Source: Shimia sp. Alg240-R146
Lineage (GTDB): Bacteria > Pseudomonadota > Alphaproteobacteria > Rhodobacterales > Rhodobacteraceae
Reading direction: 5' to 3'
Assembly: GCF_947331465.1 (NCBI RefSeq)
Contig: NZ_CAMZOK010000003.1
Coordinates: 496,001-560,000, forward strand
DNA: 64,000 nucleotides
Shown here piece by piece: positions 36,009 to 44,640 of the stretch. The translations under genes and the position numbers were made by a program. Each line of letters opens with the position of its first letter. Position 1 is the first letter of the stretch. Below the pieces are notes generated by a model. That model was given only the letters and a program-made list of their open reading frames with translations. It was not told the DNA's origin and ran no database searches.

Positions 36009-37178
36009 ATGCGTTTGACACTCGCCATTTCCACCCTGCTTCTCAGCGCCGGCCTTGCGGCCGCCAAAGTGCCCTGCGGCGGCTCCTTTAACGGCTTTAT
36101 CAATGGCTTGAAAAAAGAAGCTGTTTCCAAAGGTCACTCCAAATCTACGGTGGACAAGTTTTTCGCCTCCGCCCGTCAGGATCCGGCAACGATCAAGGCA
36201 GACCGCAGTCAGGGCGTGTTTCAAATGCCGTTTCTGGATTTCTCGCAACGTCTGATCAGCCAGAACCGTATCGACAACGGCCGCAAAAAATCCAAGCAAT
36301 ACAACACCATCTTCAACCGCATCGAACAGCAATATGGCGTGTCGCGCGGCGTGCTTTTGGCGTTTTGGGCCTTTGAAACCGACTACGGCGCGTTCCAGGG
36401 CAACTTCAACACGCTGAATTCCTTGGTGACGCTGTCGCACGATTGCCGCCGCCCCGAATTGTTCCGCCCGCAAGTTTTTGCGGCACTGGAACTTTATGAA
36501 CGCGGCGATTTCAGCCCAACCAAAACCACTGGTGCGTGGGCGGGTGAAATCGGCATGGTGCAAATGCTGCCTGCCGACATCATCGAAAACGGTGTGGACG
36601 GCGATGGCGACGGCAAGGTGACGCTCAAAACGTCAGCCCCTGATGCGCTGATGTCCGGCGGCAAAATGCTGTCTCATCTGGGCTGGCGCAAGGGCGAGCC
36701 TTGGCTGCAGGAGGTCTCAGTGCCATCCAACCTTGATTGGTCAAAATCCGGTCTGGATCACACTATGAACGCCCGCGATTGGGCCAAGATGGGCGTAAAA
36801 CCACGTTCGGGGAAATTGGCCAACTTGCCCGCCTCGCTGCTTTTGCCGCAAGGCCGCAAAGGCCCGGCATTTTTGGCTTACCCGAATTTCCACGTCTATT
36901 TTGAATGGAACAAGAGCTTTGTCTATGTGACCACCGCCGCCTATTTCGGCACCCGCCTTGAGGGCGCGCCACGCTATGATGCAGGCAACGCCGATCCGGG
37001 TCTGTCTGGTGGCCAGATGAAAGCGCTGCAAAAGAAGCTCAAAGCACGTGGGCATGACGTCGGCAAGGTTGACGGCATTCTGGGCAAACTGACCCGCCGC
37101 GCTGTGCAAGCCGAGCAAAAACGCCTTGGCCTTCCCGCCGATGCGTGGCCAACAGCGGCGTTGCTAAACAAGCTCTAA
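36009..37178 (+). CDS. lytic murein transglycosylase with peptidoglycan-binding domain
   Basis: A 389-residue periplasmic enzyme of the MltB/SLT_2 family. A signal peptide covers residues 1-19. The catalytic Glu123 is in AFWAFETDYGAFQGNFN, and GEIGMVQMLPADIIENGVDGDGDG is the conserved substrate-cleft segment. A PG_binding_1 domain (residues about 329-388) begins SGGQMKALQKKLKARGHDVG. It cleaves glycan strands with formation of 1,6-anhydromuramic acid. It is not lipidated, unlike E. coli MltB. It stands alone. Confidence 0.92.
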   Translation: MRLTLAISTLLLSAGLAAAKVPCGGSFNGFINGLKKEAVSKGHSKSTVDKFFASARQDPATIKADRSQGVFQMPFLDFSQRLISQNRIDNGRKKSKQYNTIFNRIEQQYGVSRGVLLAFWAFETDYGAFQGNFNTLNSLVTLSHDCRRPELFRPQVFAALELYERGDFSPTKTTGAWAGEIGMVQMLPADIIENGVDGDGDGKVTLKTSAPDALMSGGKMLSHLGWRKGEPWLQEVSVPSNLDWSKSGLDHTMNARDWAKMGVKPRSGKLANLPASLLLPQGRKGPAFLAYPNFHVYFEWNKSFVYVTTAAYFGTRLEGAPRYDAGNADPGLSGGQMKALQKKLKARGHDVGKVDGILGKLTRRAVQAEQKRLGLPADAWPTAALLNKL

Positions 37179-37215
37179 AAACTACGGGCGGATGGGAAAT
37201 CGCATCCCATCCGCC
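37172..37215 (-). terminator. terminator embedded in the 3' coding end of the minus-strand gene
   Basis: On the minus strand an 11-bp perfect stem GGCGGATGGGA/TCCCATCCGCC (loop of seven bases) is followed by CGTAG and then TTTTT. The stem encodes the last residues of the 37182-37532 protein and the stop codon lies between stem and T run. It may also slow read-through towards the convergent transglycosylase gene. Confidence 0.55.
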
Positions 37216-37532
37216 GTCTGCAGCACCAAGCGATCGCCGTTGGTAACGAACCTATCGCAACGCTCGACGCCGGTGACAAAGGTCACACAGACCCGCGAGT
37301 TGTCGGCCACTTCCCAATGCCCGTACCACGTGCCACCGCCGCCGTAGATGTACTGATACTCGCCGTTGCTGTCATAGACGGACCGCCCATCGTCATAAAA
37401 CGTCAGCGTTTGCCCCGATAGGCGCGCTTCAAGCGTCTCCGCGTCAAAGGCCTCATCGCCGGAGTGCGACTTCCAGTCCTGCGCAAAGGCAGGCGCGGCA
37501 ACGAGGGTGAGAACAGCAACAAATACGCGCAT
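37182..37532 (-). CDS. secreted hypothetical protein
   Basis: A 116-residue protein with a clear signal peptide ending APAFA-QD (cleavage after residue 17). The mature part is rich in aromatic and beta-forming residues: GQTLTFYDDGRSVYDSNGEYQYIYGGGGTWYGHW is split by a glycine run. Two Cys residues flank VTGVER and could form a disulfide. No family is recognised. It is transcribed as a single gene and carries a terminator inside its own 3' end. Confidence 0.75.
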   Translation of the reverse strand: MRVFVAVLTLVAAPAFAQDWKSHSGDEAFDAETLEARLSGQTLTFYDDGRSVYDSNGEYQYIYGGGGTWYGHWEVADNSRVCVTFVTGVERCDRFVTNGDRLVLQTADGMRFPIRP

Positions 37533-37602
37533 AAATATCTCCTGTTTGAGATAACCTTATGCGGGGTTTAGCTCGCGCGGGTGTCACGTTGCGGTGAACC
37601 GG

Positions 37603-40600
37603 TTAGGCCACCAGAGTTTCCGCCGCCTTCAAATCAACGCTCACCAATTGGCTGACGCCCTGCTCGGCCATGGTCACGCCGAACAAGCGATCCATTCGCG
37701 CCATTGTCACCGCGTGGTGGGTGATGATCAAAAAGCGCGTGTTGGTGCGACGGCACATTTCGTCCAGCAAATCACAGAACCGCGTGACGTTGGCATCATC
37801 CAGCGGCGCGTCGACCTCGTCCAGCACACAAATCGGCGCCGGATTGGCTAGGAACACCGCAAAGATCAACGCCATCGCGGTCAGGGTCTGTTCCCCGCCC
37901 GACAACAGCGACAGTGTGCTGAGTTTCTTGCCCGGTGGCTGACACATGATCTCCAGCCCAGCCTCAAGCGGGTCGTCACTTTCAACCAACACCAAATTCG
38001 CCTCACCACCACCAAACAGGTGACGGAACAAGAGACCAAAGTTGCTGTTCACTTGCTCGAAGGCCGTCAGCAAACGCTCGCGACCTTCTTTGTTCAGGCT
38101 GGCAATGCCGTTGCGCAGGGTGGCAATCGCCTCTTCCAGATCGGTTTTCTCGCCAGTCAAAGTGTCGAATTCTTCCTGCACTTCCTTGGCGTCTTCTTCG
38201 GCCCGCAAATTCACCGCGCCCAGCGCGTCCCGCTGCCGCTTCAGGCGGTTCACATCCGCCTCGACTTGCGCTGCATCCGGCATATTGTCCGGATCTACGT
38301 CCAGCCGCTCCAACAACTGCGCAGGCGAGACTTCCTGATCTTCCATGATGCGTTCAGCCGCATACGCCACGGTTTCACGCGCCGCATCGGCCCGTGCTTC
38401 GGACCGCGCCCGCGCTTCACGGGCCTCGCCAGCCAATCGCTCAGCCTCACGCGACGCATGTTCCGCCTCACGCGATGCCGTCTCCGCCTCTGCCAGCACA
38501 TCAGCAGCACCGCGACGGCGTTCTTCAGCCTGATCAATTGCGTCCGTCAGCTCTTCGCGTTTGGCGGCGATTTCTTCGGGCGCCGCGCCAGCATCAAGAA
38601 GCTCCTCTTCTGAGGCTTCCTTGCGCTCGGCCAGCTCACTCATCCGCTTTTCGGCGGTTTCCAAACGGTGACGCCAGCCGCTGATTTCTTTGGTGACTTC
38701 TTGTGACCGCTTCAGACGCGCCTCACCTTCGCGGCGCAATTCATCGTGCGAAGACCGGCGCGACATCATCATGATCCGCGCGGCTTCGACCGTCATCTTG
38801 ATGTCTTCGACGTCCGCCCGCGCCGCATCGAGATCGCCAAGGTCGGCCAACGCGCGCTCGGCTTCCTGCAATTGCGACCGCGCGGCCATGGCTTCCTCTT
38901 CGTGACGGGTCACAGCAAGGCCCAATGATTCAAGCCTGCCTTCCGCCAGATTGCGATCCGCCTCAGCCCGGCTTAGCGCACGGTTGGCATCCGCCACCGC
39001 GCGATCTGCTGCCCGCCGCGCCTCACGTGCGGCCTGATCGATCTGCGCCAATTCTTGCAAACGTGACTGCAGCGTTTCATGCGCCTGCACAGCACCATCC
39101 GCCCGCGCCGTCGCAACCGCCATTGTCTGCTTTAACTCTTCCAGACGGTTGAGCTGTTGCAGTCGCAATGCCGCCGCGCTTGGCGCATCTTCAGCCCAGG
39201 CACGAAAGCCGTCCCACCGCCACAAATCCCCTTCCAGCGACACCAGCCGCTGACCGGGTTTCAACATCGGCTGAAGGCTCAGCGCATCCTCTGTCGACAC
39301 CAAACCAATCTGGCTCATGCGACGCTCCAGAACATCGGGAACCGAGACATGTTCCACAAGCGATGTTACGCCCGCTGGAAGCGGTTGCACGTCGTGATAT
39401 TGCGGCAGCACATACCAACCCGACGGCCCGTCTTCTTCGACCTCAGGCGCGCGCAGATCATCTGCCATCGCCGCGCCCAGCGCTTTTTCAAAGCCCTGCT
39501 GCACTTGCAGGCGGTCAAGAATTTGGCCGCCTTCGGCTGTGTCGCGCTCGACCAATTTGGCCAAAGCGGTGGTTTCGGCGCGCAGCGCGTTCAACTCGCC
39601 TTCGGCCTCGGAGCGTTCCGCGCGGGCATCAGCCTCGCGGGACTGTGTTTCCGCGCGGTCTTCTTCGACTTCTGCAAGGCGCTCCTCAGCATCCTGCGCC
39701 GCCTCGATCGCCTCGCCCTCGGCCTCGCCAGCACTCTCAAGCTGGGCCGCCGCGCGCTCCAAAGCTTCCTTGGATTCGCTCACAGCTGCGCGGGCCTTCG
39801 CGGCTTCAATCTCGTTCTTTGACTGGGTTTTCTGGGTGTCCTCAAGCAAGCGATGCGCCGACTGATGCCGCGCGGCCAGACGCGCCACATCCTCGGTCAG
39901 CTGCGCCAACTCACTTTCGCGCTCTTGCAGCACCGACGCCGCCTCGCGGGCCTCGTCTTGCGCCTCCTCAAGCCGCTCTGCCTGCCCCTCGCCGGCTTTG
40001 GCGAGCTCTTTTTGCTCCCATTCCAACCGTTCGATGGTGTCCACAGCGTCGCGGTTCAACCCACCTTCGCGCTCCATGTCACGGCCCAGTTGCAAGATGC
40101 GGTTCTTCAACGTTTCGATGATCTGAAGCGCATGCGCCTCCTGATCGTTCAGACTGTCACGCTGCACCTGAAGGCGCTGCAACACAGCCGCAGCTATCGC
40201 TTCTTCTTCGCGCAGTGGTGGCAAGGCGTCGTCGCGAACCTGTCGCTCTTTCGCCGCCACACGGCTTAGCCCTTCGGCCTGCGCGGCTTGCGTGGTGCGG
40301 GTTTTCAGCTCGTCATCTGCCGCCGCGCGGGCGTCGTCTGCTTCACGCCAACGGCGGTATAACAACAGACCCTCGGATTGGCGCAACTCGTCGCCAATGG
40401 CACGATAGCGCGCCGCCTGTCGCGCTTGGCGCGCAAGCTGGCCAAGCTGATTGGCCAATTGTTCAATGACATCGTCAACGCGGGCCAGATTGGTTTCGGC
40501 CCCTCTAAGCTTCAGCTCTGCCTCATGGCGGCGCTGATAAAGCCCGGAAATGCCTGCGGCCTCTTCCAAAATCCGCCGCCGTGCCTTGGGTTTGGAGTTG

Positions 40601-41058
40601 ATCAGCTCCGCAATCTGCCCCTGCCGCACAAGCGCAGGTGAATGCGCACCTGTTGAGGCGTCAGCAAACAACATCTGGACATCGCGGGCCCGTACATCTT
40701 TGGCGTTTACCTTGTAGGCGGAGCCAACATCGCGCGTGATGCGGCGGTTGATTTCCAATGCGTCATCATCATTGAACCCCGCCGGTGCAAGTCGTTCCGA
40801 GTTGTCGATCTGCAAGGCGACTTCGGCAAAATTACGCGCCGGACGGGTGGCGGCACCGGCAAAGATCACATCTTCCATCCCACCGCCGCGCATCGCCTTG
40901 GGGCGGTTCTCGCCCATCACCCAGCGCAGCGCCTCAAGCAGGTTCGACTTGCCACAGCCATTCGGACCAACCACGCCGGTCAGACCATCCGCGATGATCA
41001 GATCGGTTGGATCGACGAAGCTTTTGAAGCCGGTCAGTCTGAGTTTGGAGAAGCGCAA
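37603..41058 (-). CDS. smc: chromosome segregation protein SMC
   Basis: A 1151-residue condensin ATPase. The Walker A motif GPNGCGKSN is at residues 31-39 and the C-terminal signature LSGGEQTLTAMAL is followed by Walker B VLDEVDAPLDD. Two long Ala/Glu/Arg-rich coiled coils flank a hinge around residues 500-640. It organises and segregates the chromosome with ScpA and ScpB. Relatives begin MRFSKLRL; the only matching codon here is TTG 41058, with AAAGG about 12 bases upstream, so a TTG start is likely. No scp genes are adjacent. Confidence 0.97.
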   Translation of the reverse strand: MRFSKLRLTGFKSFVDPTDLIIADGLTGVVGPNGCGKSNLLEALRWVMGENRPKAMRGGGMEDVIFAGAATRPARNFAEVALQIDNSERLAPAGFNDDDALEINRRITRDVGSAYKVNAKDVRARDVQMLFADASTGAHSPALVRQGQIAELINSKPKARRRILEEAAGISGLYQRRHEAELKLRGAETNLARVDDVIEQLANQLGQLARQARQAARYRAIGDELRQSEGLLLYRRWREADDARAAADDELKTRTTQAAQAEGLSRVAAKERQVRDDALPPLREEEAIAAAVLQRLQVQRDSLNDQEAHALQIIETLKNRILQLGRDMEREGGLNRDAVDTIERLEWEQKELAKAGEGQAERLEEAQDEAREAASVLQERESELAQLTEDVARLAARHQSAHRLLEDTQKTQSKNEIEAAKARAAVSESKEALERAAAQLESAGEAEGEAIEAAQDAEERLAEVEEDRAETQSREADARAERSEAEGELNALRAETTALAKLVERDTAEGGQILDRLQVQQGFEKALGAAMADDLRAPEVEEDGPSGWYVLPQYHDVQPLPAGVTSLVEHVSVPDVLERRMSQIGLVSTEDALSLQPMLKPGQRLVSLEGDLWRWDGFRAWAEDAPSAAALRLQQLNRLEELKQTMAVATARADGAVQAHETLQSRLQELAQIDQAAREARRAADRAVADANRALSRAEADRNLAEGRLESLGLAVTRHEEEAMAARSQLQEAERALADLGDLDAARADVEDIKMTVEAARIMMMSRRSSHDELRREGEARLKRSQEVTKEISGWRHRLETAEKRMSELAERKEASEEELLDAGAAPEEIAAKREELTDAIDQAEERRRGAADVLAEAETASREAEHASREAERLAGEAREARARSEARADAARETVAYAAERIMEDQEVSPAQLLERLDVDPDNMPDAAQVEADVNRLKRQRDALGAVNLRAEEDAKEVQEEFDTLTGEKTDLEEAIATLRNGIASLNKEGRERLLTAFEQVNSNFGLLFRHLFGGGEANLVLVESDDPLEAGLEIMCQPPGKKLSTLSLLSGGEQTLTAMALIFAVFLANPAPICVLDEVDAPLDDANVTRFCDLLDEMCRRTNTRFLIITHHAVTMARMDRLFGVTMAEQGVSQLVSVDLKAAETLVA

Positions 41059-41308
41059 AGTGGCGGTGATCCTTTGTTCGGTTCAGTGGACATTGGGCCT
41101 GCGCGTGTGATTCCCGCAGATTTCCAAGTCTGCAAAGCGCCATGTGTTTGAGTCAACGCCTAACCACAGCATCTGGCCAAAGACTGCCAGTTATCCACAA
41201 GATATTGCATTCCGTTGTGTTGCATCCTTGCGGCAGAACGCCGTTTGCGCCGTCAACTATGTCGGAAACGGCCTTGACCCCTAGCGCAAAAAACCGCCAA
41301 ACAGGGCG
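41059..41308. other. intergenic region between smc and the cobalamin riboswitch
   Basis: About 250 bases hold no gene. I see a single perfect DnaA box (TTATCCACA, 41191-41199), which by itself means little. TTGACC at 41274-41279 could be a -35 element for the riboswitch transcript but no good -10 follows. The divergent promoters of smc and cbtBA must lie here. Confidence 0.5.
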
Positions 41309-41481
41309 TGTACGGTATTTCGGCGCGACTTGCGCTGAATCGGGAATGAGGAAGGAGCCCTGCTCTGTGCCTCAGCCGCCCCCGCGACTGTGAGTGGCGA
41401 GCGCGCGTTCAAACCACTGGAGAGTCTCTCCGGGAAGGGAATGCACCGCGTCGACCCACGAGCCAGGAGACCGGCCGTGCA
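41309..41481 (+). promoter_or_regulatory. cobalamin (B12) riboswitch upstream of cbtBA
   Basis: The conserved elements occur in order: CGGGAA near 41341, CAGCCGCCCCCGCGACTGTGAG at 41373-41394 in two parts, CCACTGG at 41414-41420, GGGAAGG at 41432-41438, and the B12 box AGCCAGGAGACCGGCC at 41461-41476. A closing P1 helix pairs TGTACGGT (41309-41316) with GCCGTGCA (41474-41481). Adenosylcobalamin binding would be expected to shut off the downstream cobalt transporter genes. Confidence 0.94.
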
Positions 41482-41501
41482 GACAGTGAAACCCCATTTC
41501 G

Positions 41502-41528
41502 CCCGTCGGGTGTGACGGGAAAGGAGAA
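41502..41528 (+). promoter_or_regulatory. riboswitch expression platform hairpin and cbtB ribosome binding site
   Basis: A 6-bp stem CCCGTC/GACGGG with loop GGGTGT (41502-41519) stands directly before AAAGGAG (41520-41526). There is no T run, so control is more likely at translation initiation than by termination. Pairing between the aptamer and this segment was not modelled. Confidence 0.6.
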
Positions 41529-41534
41529 AAGAAC

Positions 41535-41705
41535 ATGACGACCAAAACCGCGACTTTCGCCGTAACCGGTTCCAACACGCTTGCATTTGCCTTCACTCTG
41601 ATTGTGGGCTTGGGCCTTCTGACCGTATCCGGTATGGCGCAAGCCACCGTTTTGCATGACGCGGCACACGACCAGCGTCACGCCATGGCATTCCCCTGCC
41701 ACTAA
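41535..41705 (+). CDS. cbtB: cobalt transporter subunit CbtB
   Basis: A 56-residue membrane protein with one hydrophobic helix (residues about 16-36) and a His-rich tail, HDAAHDQRHAMAFPCH. This is the CbtB pattern: a tiny protein whose terminal His and Cys residues probably bind Co2+. It lies right after the B12 riboswitch, with AAAGGAG upstream of the ATG, and 18 bases before cbtA. CbtAB is a B12-regulated cobalt uptake system known from comparative genomics. Confidence 0.93.
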   Translation: MTTKTATFAVTGSNTLAFAFTLIVGLGLLTVSGMAQATVLHDAAHDQRHAMAFPCH

Positions 41706-41723
41706 GCGCACGCCTGTAAAACA

Positions 41724-42413
41724 ATGACCAAAAATTTGTTGTCCAGCGCTGTGTTCGCTGGCCTGATAGCGGGGCTGATTGCAGCCCTGCTTCAGTTCGT
41801 TTTTGTCATCCCGCTTTTGCTGGAAGGTGAACTTTACGAATCCGGCTCCCGGCTGCATTTCCATGCGGATGGTACCCCTCAATCTGACCGTGGCGCGCCC
41901 GGACTGGGTGGTGAATGGGGTCGTCATCTGGTTACGATCGGCTTCAACCTCGTGACGTACACCGGCTATGGCCTGTTGATGGTGGCGGCAATGGGACTGG
42001 CACGCGACCACCGTGGCACCGCGATCACGGCGCAGAACGGCATCATCTGGGGTTTGGCCGGGTTTATCGCGGTACAACTGGCCCCTGCCGTTGGCCTGCC
42101 ACCTGAATTGCCCGGTACACCGGCTGCTGAGTTGGCCCCGCGTCAGGTTTGGTGGATCGGCACCATCCTTGCCACCATGGTTGGCCTTGCGCTGATCGCT
42201 TTTGGGCGCGGCATGGTGATGCATCTTTTGGGTCTGATCGTGATCCTAGCACCCCAGCTGATCGGTGCGCCGCATCTGGACACCTTCTGGGGCGTCGCCC
42301 CACCCGAGTTGTCGGCGGAGTTTGTCACCCAGAGCCTTGGCTTTGCCGCCGTTGGTTGGGTTACACTTGGCTATTTCTGCGCCTTCTTCATGGCGCAAGG
42401 CGAAGACAGCTAA
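41724..42413 (+). CDS. cbtA: cobalt transporter CbtA
   Basis: A 229-residue membrane protein with about five to six hydrophobic helices, the usual length of CbtA. The N-terminal helix FAGLIAGLIAALLQFVFVIPLLLEGE is family-typical, and conserved His residues occur at RLHFHADG, GRHLVTIG and GAPHLDTFWG. It would form the membrane channel of the CbtAB cobalt importer. Placement under the riboswitch with cbtB gives the function strong support, since cobalt demand tracks B12 synthesis. Confidence 0.93.
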   Translation: MTKNLLSSAVFAGLIAGLIAALLQFVFVIPLLLEGELYESGSRLHFHADGTPQSDRGAPGLGGEWGRHLVTIGFNLVTYTGYGLLMVAAMGLARDHRGTAITAQNGIIWGLAGFIAVQLAPAVGLPPELPGTPAAELAPRQVWWIGTILATMVGLALIAFGRGMVMHLLGLIVILAPQLIGAPHLDTFWGVAPPELSAEFVTQSLGFAAVGWVTLGYFCAFFMAQGEDS

Positions 42414-42471
42414 ACATTTGGCGGGAGGGGCTGTGCCTCTCTTGCCCCAAGGCATTCTCAGAACAAAAAGC

Positions 42472-42822
42472 CTAAAGCGCCGGAATGCGGCCTTTGAGGC
42501 AAAACCGCAGACGGCCCGCCGGGCGCGCGTCGGTGATCTCGCCTGCCTCAGCCTGAACAAAGAGCTTGGCCATGGCCAAAGTGTCGGCGAGATCCGTTTC
42601 GGGAACGATGCCTGCAAACAGGTAGGCCGCCTTTTCAGGCGCGCGCAGCGCCAATGCCAGAGGCTCGGAGCAGACGTTTAAGCAGCTAACCGATCTGATA
42701 TCCAACGCCCACAAGTCCGGATCCGCACAGGCAGCCTCTCGCAAGGCGGCGGCGAAGGTCGCGCCGTTGGGCTGCTCATTTTCGGCGCAGCAGGTGTCAC
42801 AAACAAAAAGCGTATGCGTCAT
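42472..42822 (-). CDS. DUF1636 family metal-binding protein
   Basis: A 116-residue thioredoxin-like ferredoxin-type protein of DUF1636. Cysteines are arranged as VCDTCCAENE near the N-terminus and VSCLNVCSEPLALAL in the centre, a layout that could hold an Fe-S cluster or another metal. Family members usually sit in cobalamin gene clusters, and here it is convergent with cbtA, which fits. ATG 42822 is taken as the start although no strong Shine-Dalgarno site is visible. Confidence 0.85.
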   Translation of the reverse strand: MTHTLFVCDTCCAENEQPNGATFAAALREAACADPDLWALDIRSVSCLNVCSEPLALALRAPEKAAYLFAGIVPETDLADTLAMAKLFVQAEAGEITDARPAGRLRFCLKGRIPAL

Positions 42823-42905
42823 CGGGTGGTCATTCCAAAAGCTGAGGCTGGACAGCAGCCGAGCGATGCCACAGATTGGCGCGCGAAACCAGAGGGGGAA
42901 AGATG

Positions 42906-43364
42906 ATGAGCGACATTCGCGTTGTACCGGGGAATCCTCGGGAGCCACAAGCCACCCGTCTGTTGCAAGCAAGTCATGCGCTCATGCAGTCTCTGTTTTC
43001 CTCGGAAGACAACCATTTTCTGTCAATTGACGAGCTGTGCGTCGAGTCCGTCCGCTTCTTTGTCGCCAAAGACGGGGACACCACGTTGGGGTGTGCCGCG
43101 CTGGCCAACAAGGGGGACTATGCCGAGATCAAATCGATGTTTGTCGACCCCAAAACACGGGGGCGCGGCATCGCGCACAAGTTGATGCATCATCTTGAGC
43201 GGGAAGCGCGCGCGCAGAACATATCGGTGTTGAAACTGGAGACTGGCGACACGCTCACGCAGGCGCACAGCCTGTATTACGCGCACGGGTTCAAAGATTG
43301 CAGCCCGTTTGGCGATTATGAGGAAAGCCCGTCCTCGATCTTCATGACCAAAACGCTGGACTAG
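42906..43364 (+). CDS. GNAT family N-acetyltransferase
   Basis: A 152-residue acetyltransferase. The acetyl-CoA-binding motif A is IKSMFVDPKTRGRGIAHKLM (Q/RxxGxG/A pattern), and ALYYAHGF-like residues (HSLYYAHGFKDCSPFGDY) form motif B, similar to the E. coli YiaC/PA4866 type. The acceptor is unknown. ATG 42906 has GAGGGGG seven bases upstream; ATG 42903 is the alternative. Its stop interlocks with that of the convergent lipoprotein gene in CTAG. Confidence 0.87.
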   Translation: MSDIRVVPGNPREPQATRLLQASHALMQSLFSSEDNHFLSIDELCVESVRFFVAKDGDTTLGCAALANKGDYAEIKSMFVDPKTRGRGIAHKLMHHLEREARAQNISVLKLETGDTLTQAHSLYYAHGFKDCSPFGDYEESPSSIFMTKTLD

Positions 43365-43756
43365 TCGCAGTCGGCCTCAAGGTAAGCTGTTGCCCCGCCT
43401 GCGGGCACAAAGATGTCGACCACCTCACAGTCTTTTTCCTTGAGATAGCTAAGCGCTGGTGGCGGCCCATCGTCCGGACCGCAGGCCAATATGCCGGTGA
43501 TTGTGGCCGCGTCGCCGCGTATTTCGACAACATCGCAGCCGGTAACCACCTGCATTGCGATTTCCGCCTTTGGCGCAATACCGTCTAGGCGCGGGGCATA
43601 TTGCCTGTTCACGCGGATCGCCTCGGCCAGGCGGCCTTTGTGGCGCACATCAAACGTGCTTCCCATAACCGAAACGCGCGTGACCTCAGTACCAGAAAAA
43701 TGCGGGCTTGGGGTGTTACAGGCAGTGAGAAGCAGACAGAAAACCAACAAACGCAT
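43361..43756 (-). CDS. hypothetical lipoprotein
   Basis: A 131-residue protein with a short signal sequence and lipobox LTAC (lipidated Cys13). The mature part contains VSVMGSTFDVRHKGRLAEAIRVN and four further Cys residues (TGCDVVE, ILACGPD, KDCEVVD, EADCD) that could form two disulfides. No family is recognised. It is expected at the outer or inner membrane periplasmic face. It ends tail-to-tail with the GNAT gene. Confidence 0.72.
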   Translation of the reverse strand: MRLLVFCLLLTACNTPSPHFSGTEVTRVSVMGSTFDVRHKGRLAEAIRVNRQYAPRLDGIAPKAEIAMQVVTGCDVVEIRGDAATITGILACGPDDGPPPALSYLKEKDCEVVDIFVPAGGATAYLEADCD

Positions 43757-43827
43757 GATCCCAGACTGGCCAAATATGGTTAACGCAACCTTACCAAGTC
43801 CGCACGCCTTGCGCCGCCGCGTCGTAT

Positions 43828-43848
43828 GTGGTCAAATCTTTTGACCAC
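43828..43848. promoter_or_regulatory. operator palindrome for the FadR-type regulator
   Basis: GTGGTCAAA-TCT-TTTGACCAC is a perfect inverted repeat with 9-bp arms. It ends 16 bases before the regulator start codon. The TGGTC/GACCA halves recall GntR/FadR-family sites, though these are usually more tightly spaced. Autoregulation is the obvious inference. Confidence 0.72.
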
Positions 43849-43864
43849 TTTGCGCGAGACATCC

Positions 43865-44632
43865 ATGCCCTTCCAAAAGGTCCAGCCAGAAAAACTCTCC
43901 ACCTCAGTTGTGCGCCAGATCGAGCTGCTGATCCTGCGCGGCATTCTGCGACCCGGCGAACGACTGCCCGCCGAACGGGAGTTGAGCGAGCGCCTTGGCG
44001 TGTCCCGCCCCAGCCTGCGCGAGGCGATTTCGGCCTTGCAGGACAAAGGCCTTCTGGCGTCCAAAGCCGGCGCTGGCATCTTTGTGGCTGACGTTTTGGG
44101 CAGCGCCTTTTCGGACTCGTTGGTGCAACTGTTTGCGGCGCATGACGAAGCGGTGTTTGACTACATTTCCTTCAGACGCGACATGGAGGGCTTGGCGGCG
44201 GAGCGCGCCGCGACGCTGGCCTCCGATACCGATTTGAGCGTCATTCAGGCGGTGTTTTCCAAAATGGAGGCCGCCCACCCCAAACGCAATCCGGCGGACG
44301 AGGCGCGGCTGGACGCGGATTTCCACCTTGCCATCATCGAGGCCAGCCACAACGTGATCATGCTGCACATGATGCGCTCGATGTATCAGCTTTTGCGGGA
44401 GGGTGTGTTTTACAACCGTACAATCATGTTCCGCCAGCGCACAACGCGGCACGAACTGCTGGAACAACACCGTGCGATCAACACCGCCCTGCAGGCGCGC
44501 GATCCCCAAGCGGCCCGTGCCGCCGTCGAAGCGCATCTAACGTTTGTTGAAACCGCGCTGTCAGACCATCAGGTGTATTTGCACAACGAGGCTGTGGCCA
44601 AACAACGGTTCGAACATGAGGCGACGCGCTAG
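43865..44632 (+). CDS. FadR/GntR family transcriptional regulator (FCD domain)
   Basis: A 255-residue regulator. The N-terminal winged helix-turn-helix (residues about 10-75) includes RPGERLPAERELSERLGVSRPSLREAI. The FCD ligand domain follows (DFHLAIIEASHN, with Asp and His residues that bind metal in this family). ATG 43865 is chosen because the upstream ATG 43826 lies in the operator. Related regulators respond to lactate, pyruvate or other carboxylates. No target operon is adjacent on either side, so its regulon lies elsewhere. It is eight bases from the convergent quinone oxidoreductase gene. Confidence 0.9.
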   Translation: MPFQKVQPEKLSTSVVRQIELLILRGILRPGERLPAERELSERLGVSRPSLREAISALQDKGLLASKAGAGIFVADVLGSAFSDSLVQLFAAHDEAVFDYISFRRDMEGLAAERAATLASDTDLSVIQAVFSKMEAAHPKRNPADEARLDADFHLAIIEASHNVIMLHMMRSMYQLLREGVFYNRTIMFRQRTTRHELLEQHRAINTALQARDPQAARAAVEAHLTFVETALSDHQVYLHNEAVAKQRFEHEATR

Positions 44633-44640
44633 CCCGCGCC

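Noticed and set aside
41191-41199. Perfect DnaA box TTATCCACA near smc as a sign of a replication origin
   Set aside because: A single 9-mer is expected by chance about once per 130 kb per strand pair. There is no cluster of boxes, no AT-rich unwinding region, and no dnaA, dnaN or parAB nearby.
43780-43795. Second CtrA-like box TTAA-N7-TTACC upstream of the FadR-type gene
   Set aside because: The right half has a mismatch at a conserved position. Near-matches of this kind are common by chance and only the exact site at 638 is reported.
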